This document shows, one piece after another, positions 54,846 through 64,000 of a stretch of DNA of 64,000 nucleotides; position 1 is the first letter of the stretch; the number at the start of each line of letters is the position of its first letter. Both the position numbers and the translations under genes were made by a program. Origin of the DNA: Brachypterus glaber (lineage: Eukaryota > Arthropoda > Insecta > Coleoptera > Kateretidae); contig OY294050.1 of assembly GCA_958510825.1 (NCBI GenBank), positions 7,355,340 to 7,419,339 of the forward strand. The letters run 5' to 3'. The notes under the pieces were generated by a model that saw nothing but the letters and a program-made list of their open reading frames with translations, did no database searches and was not told the DNA's origin.

Positions 54846-57800
54846 CTTAAAAACAAAATTAAATAGATATTATTACACATCAACACAACAGCTGAAAAAA
54901 TTCCTGGGTTCTGTTAACCGATTCTGAACCTACCTAATGCTCAGTTACTAGCCTTTACTAATTTTCGGCAAAAAATATTGAAATTTTTAAAAATTTTGTT
55001 GCCATATTGGATCTGCCATATTGAATTTTAAATTTTTAAGATCTATTCGGTTTCAGCAATCTCAAAAACCCTATCGAAACTCTAATTATACTATAGTCTG
55101 TTTCATCAAGCAAGATAGTAAATTAAAAATCGCACAGTGAATATTTTCCAAACAGATTCGAATATTGGATGGGCGAATATACTGCGTAGTTTATTTTATA
55201 AAACATAACTATATTCTATACACAAACATATACTGTTCAAACCTGTTGTAAAAATATCTACTGTGCGATTTTTAATTTACTATCTTGCTTGAAAAAACCG
55301 ACCATAGAGTAAATTAGAGATAATGTGAAGTTACTTCATTTAAGTAGAGATGTTATAAAGTTTGTATTTATGAAATATGGTTTGTTTCCTCAAGCAAGAG
55401 AGTAAATTAAAAATCGCACTGTAAATATTTTCAAAACAGATTCGAATATTGGATGTGTGAATATACTGCTATATTCTATACACAAACATATACTATTCAA
55501 ACCTGCTGTAAAAATATTTACTGTGCGATTTTTACTCTCTTGCTTGATGAAACAGACCATAGATGTCTTATGAAAATAGGTTGTTATCGAGTATATATCG
55601 ATACCCCTAAGCAACAAAGCCGTAACTCATATATTGTCATTTTTCACGACAGCTAAATTTCTAAAATATTTTTTTTCTTATTTAAGGGTGGGTAAATGAT
55701 TGAAGTGGAAAAGGAAGTCATGTGATACATCATTAGAAAGCTTATAAATTTCTCTATTTAACTGTTTAAGTATTTATTGTTTATTTACTGTTTGTTTCTG
55801 ATTCAAGTTTAGAATTTCTTACTTTAGTGATTTTAAGTAAACTTTTGCTTAAAGTGGACTGTGGAGAAACCTGAGTAGTACCACCATGTGTGTCTTTTTT
55901 CAAGGCGTTTACCTATGAGTATAACTCAAAATGGGTCTAACTTGAGTTACATCCTTGTTGCTTGGGAGTGTCGATATGTTACAGACTATTTATGTTTTTT
56001 TAGTGTAACAATGGTTACACTGCAGTAACTTAATATTATACTTTAAATAAATATGCTTTCATTCTGAAATATAAAATTTATCCTGTTGTTTCTTACCTCA
56101 AAAATGTCCTTCGCATATTTTTCACCTCTTAACCAACTTCCTAGCTCTACTGCGGGCTCAAGGTTTTGAATAAACCGAAATCCTAAAGGAAAATATCAGT
56201 AAAATAGTGTGGCCTATGGTCTGTTTTATCAAGCAAGAGAGTAAATTAAAAGTCGCACAGTAAATATTTTTACAACAGGTTTGAATAGTATATGTTTGTG
56301 TATAGAATATAGTTATGTTTTATAAAATAAACTACGCAGTATATTCGCACATCCAATATTCGAATCTGTTTTGAAAATATTCACTGTGCGATTTTTAATT
56401 TATTCTTTTGCTTGATCAAATAGACCATAGTTTTAAATTAGTTTACTGGAATCTAATGACTGAAAAATTTTATGGTTTTAGGATCTGTTTTTTTTCTAGA
56501 CTCCTAGAGATCTGAGTATATTTTTTTTTAATAAATTTCTTACCGTTACATGCTTCACTTGAAAGTAAAAATAGGTCCTTTGCAGGAGTTTTAGCGTATT
56601 CTAAAACTTCTGCTGGAGTGATGTCATCCAAATACCAATGAACAGCTACTCCATCAATATATTCCAAAGTAGTTTTATTATTAATCATCTAAAAATACCA
56701 GTCTTACAACCAAATAAAAAAGAAAAGCCTACTAGTATATTTTTATATTCCTACCTTTGTTATATTTGGCAAATACGTCCTTTGATCATCGTGAACCATA
56801 ACTTTAATATCACTAAATTTGGATTTTTTTAAAGTCGGACCTAAATTGGTTCCAATGAAATCGTTCTAAAACAATGTTTTTATTAGCTTTTAAATTAAAA
56901 GTAAATTAATAATTTGGAACTTTTTGATTTAATAAATAAACCATATGCTTGTGCTAGGGGCTCTCCACAATGTGGAGTGCACATTTTCCAAAAAAATTCA
57001 TAAATTCACTTATATACTAGTATATATACTATATAATCTATATAATAAAATCGATAAGATATCTGTCTGTCTCTCTCTGTCTATCTGTCTCTGTATGTCT
57101 GTCTGTCTGTATATCTCTCTATCCTTCCAGAGAAGGTTCATTCCCAAATGTACACTTGGCATCTACATCAAAAACTTGCTGATGAAAAAATTCTGAAACC
57201 CCAAATTTTTCTTTCGGGGACAATAACATGCTTAATATTTAGCACACGCAATTGAGATTTTATTCAAAATAAATAATAATTTCATATTAAAAAAATGGCT
57301 GAACAACATCTCGTCGTATATAACTGACAGCTGTTTTACGATTGACATGCCGGTTGCCTACACTGTGCGCGCGAAAAAAATCACTTTTCTGCTTGCTGTC
57401 ATGGTAACGAGGAGAAAAGTAAAATACTAAGAAATAGGTTATTTTGAAGTCTGAAAACTTCATTTGTTTTTGTAGAAATGTTAACTTTTCTATTAGATCG
57501 TAGAAAAATAAATTATTACCATCTGATCTTCTGTCCACCCCATATCATTAAGAGTAAGGGTATCTTCAAGTCCATTAGCTGGTTCATTCTGAACCGTCAT
57601 TCCCCAAAAATTGATTCCTTCCTTCAAATATTCTTCAAAAAACTTTACAAAATATTCAGCCCAAAGTTGATAATACTCCTTTTTGAGGAATCCCCTTCCA
57701 AACCAATTGTTATTGGTTTTCATCCATATTGGTGCAGTCCAGGGCGATGCGAAAAATTTGATTTTTTGGTTTCTTAAGGAAAGAGCTTCTTTCATATAGG

Positions 57801-60800
57801 GAATCTAAAATTAAACTATATAGTATATTCTATAACTAGTATGGACGGTCCCGCGAGCGCGGAATGACTATTCCATACGTGTTGTAGACTATACTTTTTC
57901 TTCGACTGCAAATATGAAACACTGTATGGCTTTGAACTGCGGACAAGGTTAAAAACAATGTTTTTGTGACTCGAAATTGTAAATGCAACAAAACACATAT
58001 TTTTAAATAAAGCAAAAGTCCAAACGAATGCAAATATGAAACACTGTATGGCTTTAAACTGCGGACAAGGTTAAAAACAATGTTTTTTCTGACTCGAAAT
58101 TGTAAATGCAACAAAACACATATTTTTAAATAAAGCAAAAGTCCAAACGAATGCAAATATGAAACACTGTATGGCTTTAAACTGCGGACAAGGTTAAAAA
58201 CAATGTTTTTGTGACTCGAAATTGTAAATGCAACAAAACACATATTTTTAAATAAAGCAAAAGTCCAAACGAATGCAAATATGAAACACTGTATGGCTTT
58301 AAACTGCGGACAAGGTTAAAAACAATGTTTTTTCTGACTCGAAATTGTAAATGCAACAAAACACATATTTTTAAATAAAGCAAAAGTCCAAACGAATACA
58401 AATATGAAACACTGTATGGCTTTAAACTGCGGACAAGGTTAAAAACAATGTTTTTTGTGACTCGAAATTGTAAATGCAACAAAACACATATTTTTAAATA
58501 AAGCAAAAGTCCAAACGAATGCAAATATGAAACACTGTATGGCTTTAAACTGCGGACAAGGTTAAAAACAATGTTTTTTGTGACTCGAAATTGTAAATGC
58601 AACAAAACACATATTTTTAAATAAAGCAAAAGTCCAAACGAATGCAAATATGAAACACTGTATGGCTTTAAACTGCGGACAAGGTTAAAAACAATGTTTT
58701 TTGTGACTCGAAATTGTAAATGCAACAAAACACATATTTTTTAATAAAGCAATTAATGTTATTTAATAATTTTATCAAATCAGTACTTAAAAAAGATTTT
58801 TATTTAATTTTAGCACATATTTACAAATTATAATGCAAAAATTGAGGGTTATGTCAGATTGTTGTGACAGATATCAGGATTAAATATTTCAAAATAGATG
58901 GAGCAGTTTTAAGTTTTTGAACTAAATTGATAAAAAACTGGTCAAATATTAAGAAAAAATAATAAACTTTATGTAATTTTAACGCAAAAATTCAAATTGC
59001 ATTAAATTATTCAATATTTCATGATAAAATATATATATTTTTGCTAATTTTGCTACAGTTTTCTTTACTTTTATAAACAAGAGATGGCACTACATGTGCT
59101 CATTCTAATACTTGATACGGAATATTCATACCGTAGCTAGAATGGATTCATTCTGTGTTTGAAAAGTGTGTGTATTTGCTTACATTCTAAAGGAGTCGTA
59201 GAAAAAAATTATACTATTTTCTTATTTTTTTTTATAAAGTTACCTTATATTCTAAATCTTCATACTGCAAAGCAAAATTTTCCAAATTAACATCATTTTC
59301 AGTATCATCTAAACTATACCTCCTTATTGAATAATCGGTACCTCCAATTGGTACTCTGCATAAACTATACTCAATGCCGCTTTTTCCAAAATAACTTTCC
59401 AATAAGTAGTTTTGAACTGTTTTGGGCAAAGAAGCAATATTTAGACCTAAAAACGTTTTAGTTATAAATAAAACTTATTGAAGCTTAAAAGAAGAACATG
59501 CTAGATGCTTCATTTTTTCATATTTAAGCATACATATTTATTTGTATTTACCTGTAGAATCAGAAAAAGCTCCTCCAAATCCCAGTATAGTCTGATATTT
59601 TTTAGAGTAATTTATTTCAATTTTAATACTTGTGTCACAATCTTCTTTATGGTGCCAAGTTGACTAAAACATATTTTAATAAAGGCCAGGAACTAAGACG
59701 AAAGCTACCATTATCATATGAAGACCAAGACTTGTGTCAAAGATACCAAGACAAACCAAGTCTCAGTCTTGTTCATTTCTTGGATCAAGTAAAAGTGCCT
59801 GGTTTATATAATATGGTTTCTTGTATTGATTTTTAAAGAAACTTGAACAAAAGATTACAAGTAGATATATCAGCCATTCAATTACCAAATAATCTAGTCA
59901 TTTTAAGTGTTTAAAGAAATTTTTACTTCTTTCAACATACTGCTCCTTTATTGTATATTTTTGAATGTCTAAGCATGAACACCAATATATCCGCACACAA
60001 ATGTAAATTTAGGCGGATTTTCTATAAATTTATTAATTAAAAATGTAAGGTTAATATTTTTGAATAAATTGAATTGAATTACATTAAATTTTTTTTTGTT
60101 TAACCTCGTACTATTCGACTTAATTAAGCATTCTTTAAGTCCAGGACTTGTGTGGGCTAGTAGTAGAGGCAACCACCGGCTTTAATTGAATTTCGAAGCA
60201 GTTTATGGGGAGAGTCCGCTTCACTTACGCCTTCGCCAAATTTTAATTATTAATTAACTGAAAAAGGCAAATCGGCGCCGGTGAGAATCGAACTCACGCT
60301 ATTGGGGTAGTAAAGTCGTCAAGTACGACGCGGTAGTCCACTACACCAATCCTCCCATATAATAATTGAATATAACTCTCAGGAAATAGGTATTACATGT
60401 ATCACAAATACTTAATATTAGAATATTATTTCTTTGTGTGTACTTTTTGTAAACGACAGTAGGTATAAATAAAATAAATATTTTAAATGTTTTTAAATTT
60501 TACCACCATACCTTTTTCAGTGCAACTTTTAGTTTAAATCCTGGATTCTTTTCACTTGTCGTTATTAAGTTATATTGTCCATTTTTAATATTTATTTTTG
60601 GTGCTGTATCACAATACGTTGAATTACAAACACAAACGGCACCTTTTTCTGTCTTTTTTACCGCACAGCTTTTGGAAAATGCACTTCCTTTAAAAAATAT
60701 AAAATATGAAAAATAATTTTAAATTTTTCACATTAGAATCAAACATACCGGGTGTCCCACCAGGTTCTTGACAAGCTATATCTCCGTTATTTTAAGGCAT

Positions 60801-61230
60801 ATCCACAGGGTCGCATAACAACATAGTACATAAGAATGCGATGCCGTGATTGGCTTGATGTGCCGCCATGTATCTTGTAAGCCAATCACGGCATCGCATT
60901 CTTATGTTTTATGTTCTTATGCAAGCTTCTGGAAAGGCCTTAGAATATAAAATACATGGTTAAATTCAGAACGAAATGTATTTTCATATTCTTTGATAAA
61001 AATTGGGGGGGGGGGTGCTATTTGAAAAACCGAAGTTGGAATTAGTTTCAAGGAGGTGGGTAAGCAAGGGGCGGTTTTGGATATCTCAATAAAATCCTCT
61101 TTGGCTCCCATTTAATGATAGACAAATAAAAAAAACCTCAATTTGTACTACAAGCTAAAATAAAAGTACAAAAATGTAACTTACCAGCTAAAATAATAAA
61201 ACATAAAATTTGTAGCACTCTAAAAGACAT
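54568..61230 (-). CDS. Glucosylceramidase (acid beta-glucosidase, GH30), partial: last exon not found
   Basis: The product hydrolyses glucosylceramide to glucose and ceramide in the lysosome. Nine exons join in phase: 61230-61185, 60687-60512, 59663-59552, 59446-59244, 57804-57520, 56865-56755, 56688-56544, 56182-56097 and 54845-54568, giving about 480 residues. Residues 1-20 (MSFRVLQILCFIILAGSAFS) are a signal peptide. CVCNSTYCD follows at about 35-43, ILGFGGAFSDSTG near 99-112, CRVPIGGTDYS near 141-151 and SPWTAPIWMKT near 199-209. The acid/base Glu in TVQNEP is about residue 253 and the nucleophile Glu in SSEACNG about residue 356; their spacing of 103 is close to that of human GBA1. It breaks after LYNP at a phase-2 donor, about 35-40 residues short of family length. 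The ATG has a good AAAACATG context. Introns are repeat-laden. The gene appears functional: no stops or frameshifts were seen. Confidence 0.95.
55092..55306. mobile_element. Family E hairpin MITE, copy 1 (intron 8)
   Basis: TATAGTCTGTTTCATCAAGC and AGATAGTAAATTAAAAATCG at left; the complements TTTTTAATTTACTATCTTGC and CGACCATA at right. About 215 bp with an asymmetric centre (GGATGGGCGAATATACTGCG). Confidence 0.9.
55376..55561. mobile_element. Family E hairpin MITE, copy 2 (intron 8)
   Basis: Same arms and same orientation as copy 1, about 29 bp shorter in the centre. Its two overlapping frames of 75 and 67 codons are palindrome artefacts. Confidence 0.9.
56097..56182 (-). CDS. Glucosylceramidase exon 8
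   Basis: 86 bp encoding FRFIQNLEPAVELGSWLRGE and KYAKDIFE. Its length is not a multiple of three, so skipping it would shift the frame. Flanked by introns with complementary hairpin MITEs. Confidence 0.93.
56215..56429. mobile_element. Family E hairpin MITE, copy 3 (intron 7, inverted)
   Basis: Same family with the asymmetric centre reversed (GTTTGTGTATAGAATATAG ... CTACGCAGTATATTCGC), so it is the full-length complement of copy 1 within one pre-mRNA. Confidence 0.9.
56544..56688 (-). CDS. Glucosylceramidase exon 7 (nucleophile Glu)
   Basis: EYIDGVAVHWYLDDITPAEV, then DLFLLSSEACNG, where Glu of SEAC is the nucleophile. The ATG at its first codon follows an acceptor AG and is internal, not a start. 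Ends phase 1. Confidence 0.96.
56755..56865 (-). CDS. Glucosylceramidase exon 6
   Basis: 37 codons, phase 0: NDFIGTNLGPTLKKSKF, KVMVHDDQRTYLPNITK. The LGP and DDQR..LP motifs are family signatures. Separated from exon 7 by a 66-bp intron. Confidence 0.95.
57060..57125. repeat. TCTG/TCTC microsatellite in intron 5
   Basis: A pyrimidine-rich run of CTGTCTGTCTCTCT units followed by CCTTCCAGAGAAGGTTCATT. Confidence 0.85.
57520..57804 (-). CDS. Glucosylceramidase exon 5 (acid/base Glu)
   Basis: 95 codons, phase 0 at both ends. FFASPWTAPIWMKTN, LWAEYFVKFFEEYLKEGI and WGMTVQNEPANG; the Glu of QNEP is the catalytic acid/base. The nested frame on plus is a shadow. Confidence 0.97.
57820..59208 (-). 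mobile_element. Family B dispersed repeat, copy 5, filling intron 4
   Basis: Reverse orientation, from ATAGTATATTCTATAACTAG to the head GTCGTAGAAAAAA (inverse of TTCTACGAC). It contains a 7-unit tandem expansion. Only about 15 bp (acceptor side) and 35 bp (donor side) of intron 4 lie outside it. The inner part of the hairpin (GTCATAC..GTATGAC) is deleted. Confidence 0.9.
57905..58755 (-). repeat. 123-bp tandem array, 7 units, inside family B
   Basis: CAAATATGAAACACTGTATGG recurs at 57909, 58031, 58154, 58276, 58399, 58522 and 58645. Most units are 123 bp (41 codons), so minus-strand frames of 135 and 183 codons with a repeated VFNLVRSLKPYSVSYLHSF theme stay open. These are not genes. Single-unit versions occur in the other family B copies. 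Confidence 0.93.
59244..59446 (-). CDS. Glucosylceramidase exon 4
   Basis: Encodes GLNIASLPKTVQNYLLESYF, GIEYSLCRVPIGGTDYSIRR and YEDLEYK. Intron 4 after it consists almost entirely of a family B repeat. Confidence 0.95.
59552..59663 (-). CDS. Glucosylceramidase exon 3
   Basis: Encodes HHKEDCDTSIKIEI and the family motif YQTILGFGGAFSDSTG at the start of the barrel. Donor GTAAAT, phase 1. Confidence 0.95.
60088..60356 (-). mobile_element. tRNA-derived SINE, copy 4 (intron 2)
   Basis: Intact B box (inverse of GGTGAGAATCGAACTCACGC), A-box-like inverse of CCACTACACCAATCCTCC, and an oligo-A tail (TTTTTTTTTG on plus). Same strand as the host gene. Confidence 0.92.
60512..60687 (-). CDS. Glucosylceramidase exon 2
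   Basis: Completes the signal peptide (GSAFS) and encodes the Cys-rich start of the mature enzyme, SCAVKKTEKGAVCVCNSTYC, then NPGFKLKVALKK. Ends in phase 0. Confidence 0.93.
60797..60948. mobile_element. Hairpin MITE, copy 2 (intron 1)
   Basis: Same hairpin as 35400-35545, inverted: ACATAAGAATGCGATGCCGTGATTGGCTT pairs with its downstream complement. Outer GGCATATCCACAGGGTCGCA and GCAAGCTTCTGGAAAGGCC. Confidence 0.9.
61185..61230 (-). CDS. Glucosylceramidase exon 1
   Basis: Start codon and 15 codons of signal peptide plus one base (phase 1). Donor GTAAGT at 61184. Confidence 0.88.
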
Positions 61231-62018
61231 GTTTTATCTCATACGGTTTGGACACAACTTAATTAGATGCTATAGTATAATGTACTTATTATACTTATTT
61301 ATACTTTTTATTTATAAGTACATACGAAGTTTAATAATAATAATAATAATCTTATTTATAAGTATGTACCTACAACGTTTTACATTTTTTACCTATTCAC
61401 CACAAATTTTTTTTAAAAACAATTAAAAATTATTTTTAGAATTATAATATTATCTATATTTTGAATGTACAGGTAGGTACACTTATTTATTATTTATTTA
61501 TTTTTGTATTTTATATGTATAGGATGCATCAATGCTTTATAGAACAATTTTATTATTTATTATTATGTTTTATAGAACAATTTAATATTTTTTTTATTAT
61601 AATGAATAACATCACCCGAAGGGGGGGGGGGAGGCAGAAGTGTTACAAAGATAAAATGCGATGTTACCCTTTATAATTTAATAAAAAATTAAATGTGCCC
61701 ATTTTAGGGTTATATAGATATAGTTGAAAAATATGACATGGTCATATCTACTCACCCTGTAGTTTTCTTCTAGACGTATTTGAGCCCAATTAAAAAACAA
61801 AAAAACAAAAAAAGATTTACACAAAACACAGATACATTTTATTATTTATTATTATTTATTATTTTATTATCTATCCAAACTTTTTGGTTTTATGTTCTAC
61901 AGATGCATACATAATTAATCTTAATGTTTTATGTATTTTGTGTTTTATTTAAATATTACCTATATTTTATTTTAAATATTTTTTACAGCATATTAAACAG
62001 TAGTCAAGGATCTGGATA
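61231..62018. other. Upstream region of the glucosylceramidase gene
   Basis: AT-rich, with AATAATAATAATAA near 61333, TTATTTATTATTTATT runs and a G(11) run near 61621. The transcription start is probably within about 100 bp of 61230, but no TATA box or initiator can be assigned with confidence. Confidence 0.4.
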
Positions 62019-62019
62019 T

Positions 62020-63760
62020 TAGTCTAGTCAAATAACGTCATGTTGAAATTGTAATAAATGTACACTGGTTGATATTTTAAAGGGTAGTAGTGGATGGTAA
62101 CAGAACACTCCTGTTAGTTTTTCACCTGGTGATTTGCGTAAGGGCTCCGCTATCTTGAATTTTAGAGGTGAGTGCGGTTATCTCGGTATATATGCATCTT
62201 AAGATAAAAATTCATATTACCAATTTTGTTAAGGAGGAAATTTTCAACAATTTTTGTTTGGATCATTTTTTTATACAGTGCGTGCATTAAGTCTGGAATC
62301 ACCCGATTAACTTTTTAGTTACAAGTAAAACACAAAAACCCTCGGATAGGTCGATTTTTATTTTTAATTTTGCAAATTATGGTGTAATAAAAGTTATTAA
62401 AATTTGCACCCCCTTGCACCCTCACCCCCCAACTTTTTTTTTCAAATAGCAACCTACCCCTTGTGACACTTCGTTGGAAAGGTAATTTAATAAGCTTTCC
62501 AACGGTGTATAATAAAGCCTAATTTGGTAAAGGGCTAATGATAAAATGCACAATTTAGTTTATTATAAAGACAAGTAAAGTATAACTTTAGTTCACTATA
62601 AATGTTCAAATTGATGTCCTTCAGCTCTTTGACAGTGGACAGTAAAAAAACGGGATTAAAGCGATTAAATAGTAAACATAAAATTGGTCAATAAAAAGAA
62701 AAAAAAATGCATTTTTCAACAGGGTATAAAATATTACAATAAGTTTAAAACAACCTTATTTAGATTCTCAGGAAGGTGCCAAGTAGGAAATAGGGCAACA
62801 ATTACCATATTATGCGTAATATTTCACACAAACAATGTTTAAATAAAACATGCGTTTTTTCATAGACCCTTTAACAAATTAGGCTTTATCATACACTGTT
62901 GGAAAGCTTATTAAATTACCTTTCCAATGATGTATCACAAGGGGTAGGTTGCTATTTGAAAAAAAAAGTTGGGGGGTGAGGGTGCAAGGGGGTGCCAATT
63001 TTGATAACTTTTTTTAGACCAAAATTTGCAGAATTAAAAATATAAATCGACCTGTCTGAGGATTTTTGTATTTTACTTGTAACTAAAAAGTTATTCGGGT
63101 GATTCCAGACTTAATGCACGCACTGTATATTAATAATCGAATTATAAATATTTAAAAATGGCCATGTTGGGGGTGAAATTGTTTTTTTCGATTTTTCAGC
63201 CAAATTATTTATCGGAGGATAAAAGTGGTTAAGTGCAGACTTGTAGCTCTTGAAATTCTCTATAAGTTTTATATTTTATGAATTTTTAAGTATTTTGGTA
63301 CGGTTACAGTGGACGCTGGAAGTCGAGTTGCGCCATCTGTAACTGTACAAAAATACCTAAATGAAAATTCATAATAAATAAATTAGAGAGAATTTCAAGA
63401 GCTACAGGTTTGTATATAATCATTTTTATTCTCCGATAAATAATTTGGCTGAAAAATCCAAAAAACCATTTCACCTCCAACATAGCTATTTTTAAATATA
63501 ACTCGATTGTTATTAATATAATAAAAAAATAATCTTTACAAAAATTGTTGGAAATTTGCTCCTTAACATAATTGGCAATAAGCATTTTTATCGTAAGATG
63601 CATATTTAGCGAGATAAACGCATTCACCCCTAAAATTCAGGATAGGGGACACCCCTTACGCACATAACCAGGTGAAAAACTAACAGGAGTATTCTGTTAC
63701 CATCCACTACTACCCCTTAAACTATCAACCCTTGTGCATTTATTGCAATTTGAGCTGGGA
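62020..63760. mobile_element. Family C element, full length, carrying a nested MITE
   Basis: Long foldback. Left TAGTCTAGTCAAATAA, AATAAATGTACACTGGTTGA, GTAGTAGTGGATGGTAACAG and GTTAGTTTTTCACCTGGTGA. The right end carries the complements (TCACCTGG-type, CTGTTACCATCCACTACTAC, ATCAACCCTTGTGCATTTAT). A secondary hairpin (CGGTTACAGTGGACGC ... CATCTGTAACTGT) sits in the right half. Without the 62274-63127 insert it would be about 885 bp. The 107-codon minus frame at 63304-63627 lies in the repeat. Confidence 0.88.
62274..63127. mobile_element. Tc1/mariner-type MITE, copy 2 (854 bp, nested)
   Basis: Flanked by TA, TACAGTGCGTGCATTAAGTC to GACTTAATGCACGCACTGTA, almost identical to 41320-42176. It interrupts family C between GGATCATTTTTT and TTAATAATCGAATT, which are adjacent in other family C copies. 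Confidence 0.93.
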
Positions 63761-64000
63761 CAAATTTTGTTGGACAGACAATTTAAATATGTTTTTCTCT
63801 TTGTCCTCCTAGTCTTATATTAAATTCTGTAAATATGTATTATTTACATTCAAAAATAATCTTTTTTATGCAATATACCTGTTTCAAATTTCAAGTCGAT
63901 TTCTTAAGCCGTTTTCAAGTTATAAGTCTGTATTGGCGCCTTCGCCAAAATTAAAAATATGTTAAATTATACCGAAAAATCGAGTAACTAGAAAATTTAA
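63761..64000. other. Unassigned end of window
   Basis: Contains CAAATTTCAAGTCGATTTCTTAAGCCGTT, a word like those in family A right arms. No gene recognised. Confidence 0.35.

Noticed and set aside
58177..58728. 183-residue minus-strand frame with 41-residue repeats
   Set aside because: It is the 123-bp tandem array read in a frame that stays open because the period is a multiple of three. It lies within an intron and has no homology signal.
63304..63627. 107-residue minus-strand frame
   Set aside because: It lies within the right arm of family C, and similar frames appear in the other copy at 24641-24877.

Overview
The window is a repeat-dense, AT-rich piece of an animal nuclear genome, most probably an insect. 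A beetle would fit, but the sequence alone does not settle the order. The evidence for an animal is one spliced gene with GT..AG introns of 66 bp to 1.4 kb, tRNA-derived SINEs, non-LTR retrotransposon tails, and dozens of short inverted-repeat DNA transposon derivatives (MITEs).

Only one host gene is recognised: a glucosylceramidase (lysosomal acid beta-glucosidase, GH30, GBA1-like) on the minus strand from 61230 down to 54568. Nine exons with compatible phases give about 480 residues, starting from a signal peptide and including both catalytic glutamates. The last coding exon, about 35-40 residues with a phase-2 acceptor, was not found and may lie elsewhere in the window or beyond it. Its introns carry much of the local repeat load: a hairpin MITE (intron 1), a SINE (intron 2), a dispersed repeat that makes up nearly all of intron 4 and holds a 7 x 123-bp tandem array, and three copies of one hairpin family around exon 8.

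Everything else, about 1-54 kb and 61-64 kb, is repeats and unassigned DNA. From left to right: tandem repeats and MITEs with a Tigger/pogo-like transposase tail (1-14 kb); copies of a palindrome-ended dispersed repeat (family B), one holding a nested SINE, and a LINE tail (15-19 kb); a jockey-like reverse transcriptase tail (21.9-22.8 kb); MITEs with visible target duplications (13.3, 28.9 kb); a degenerate TGATTGT minisatellite (30.6-31.3 kb); three long inverted-repeat elements (32.7-36.2 kb); a tandem array with four hammerhead ribozymes (36.6-37.8 kb); more MITEs; a large foldback enclosing a second LINE tail (44.6-46.3 kb); and nested DNA elements at the right end (62-63.8 kb).

The most notable signal is the four-unit tandem array at 36.64-37.80 kb. 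On the minus strand every 345-351-bp unit has a complete type I hammerhead fold: core CTGAAGA and GAAA, a 5-bp stem II, a 2-bp stem III ending in GTC, and a 6-bp stem I. In units 2 and 3 the fold also has an outer stem I helix beyond an internal loop. This matches the layout of metazoan 'retrozymes' or ribozyme satellites that yield small circular RNAs.
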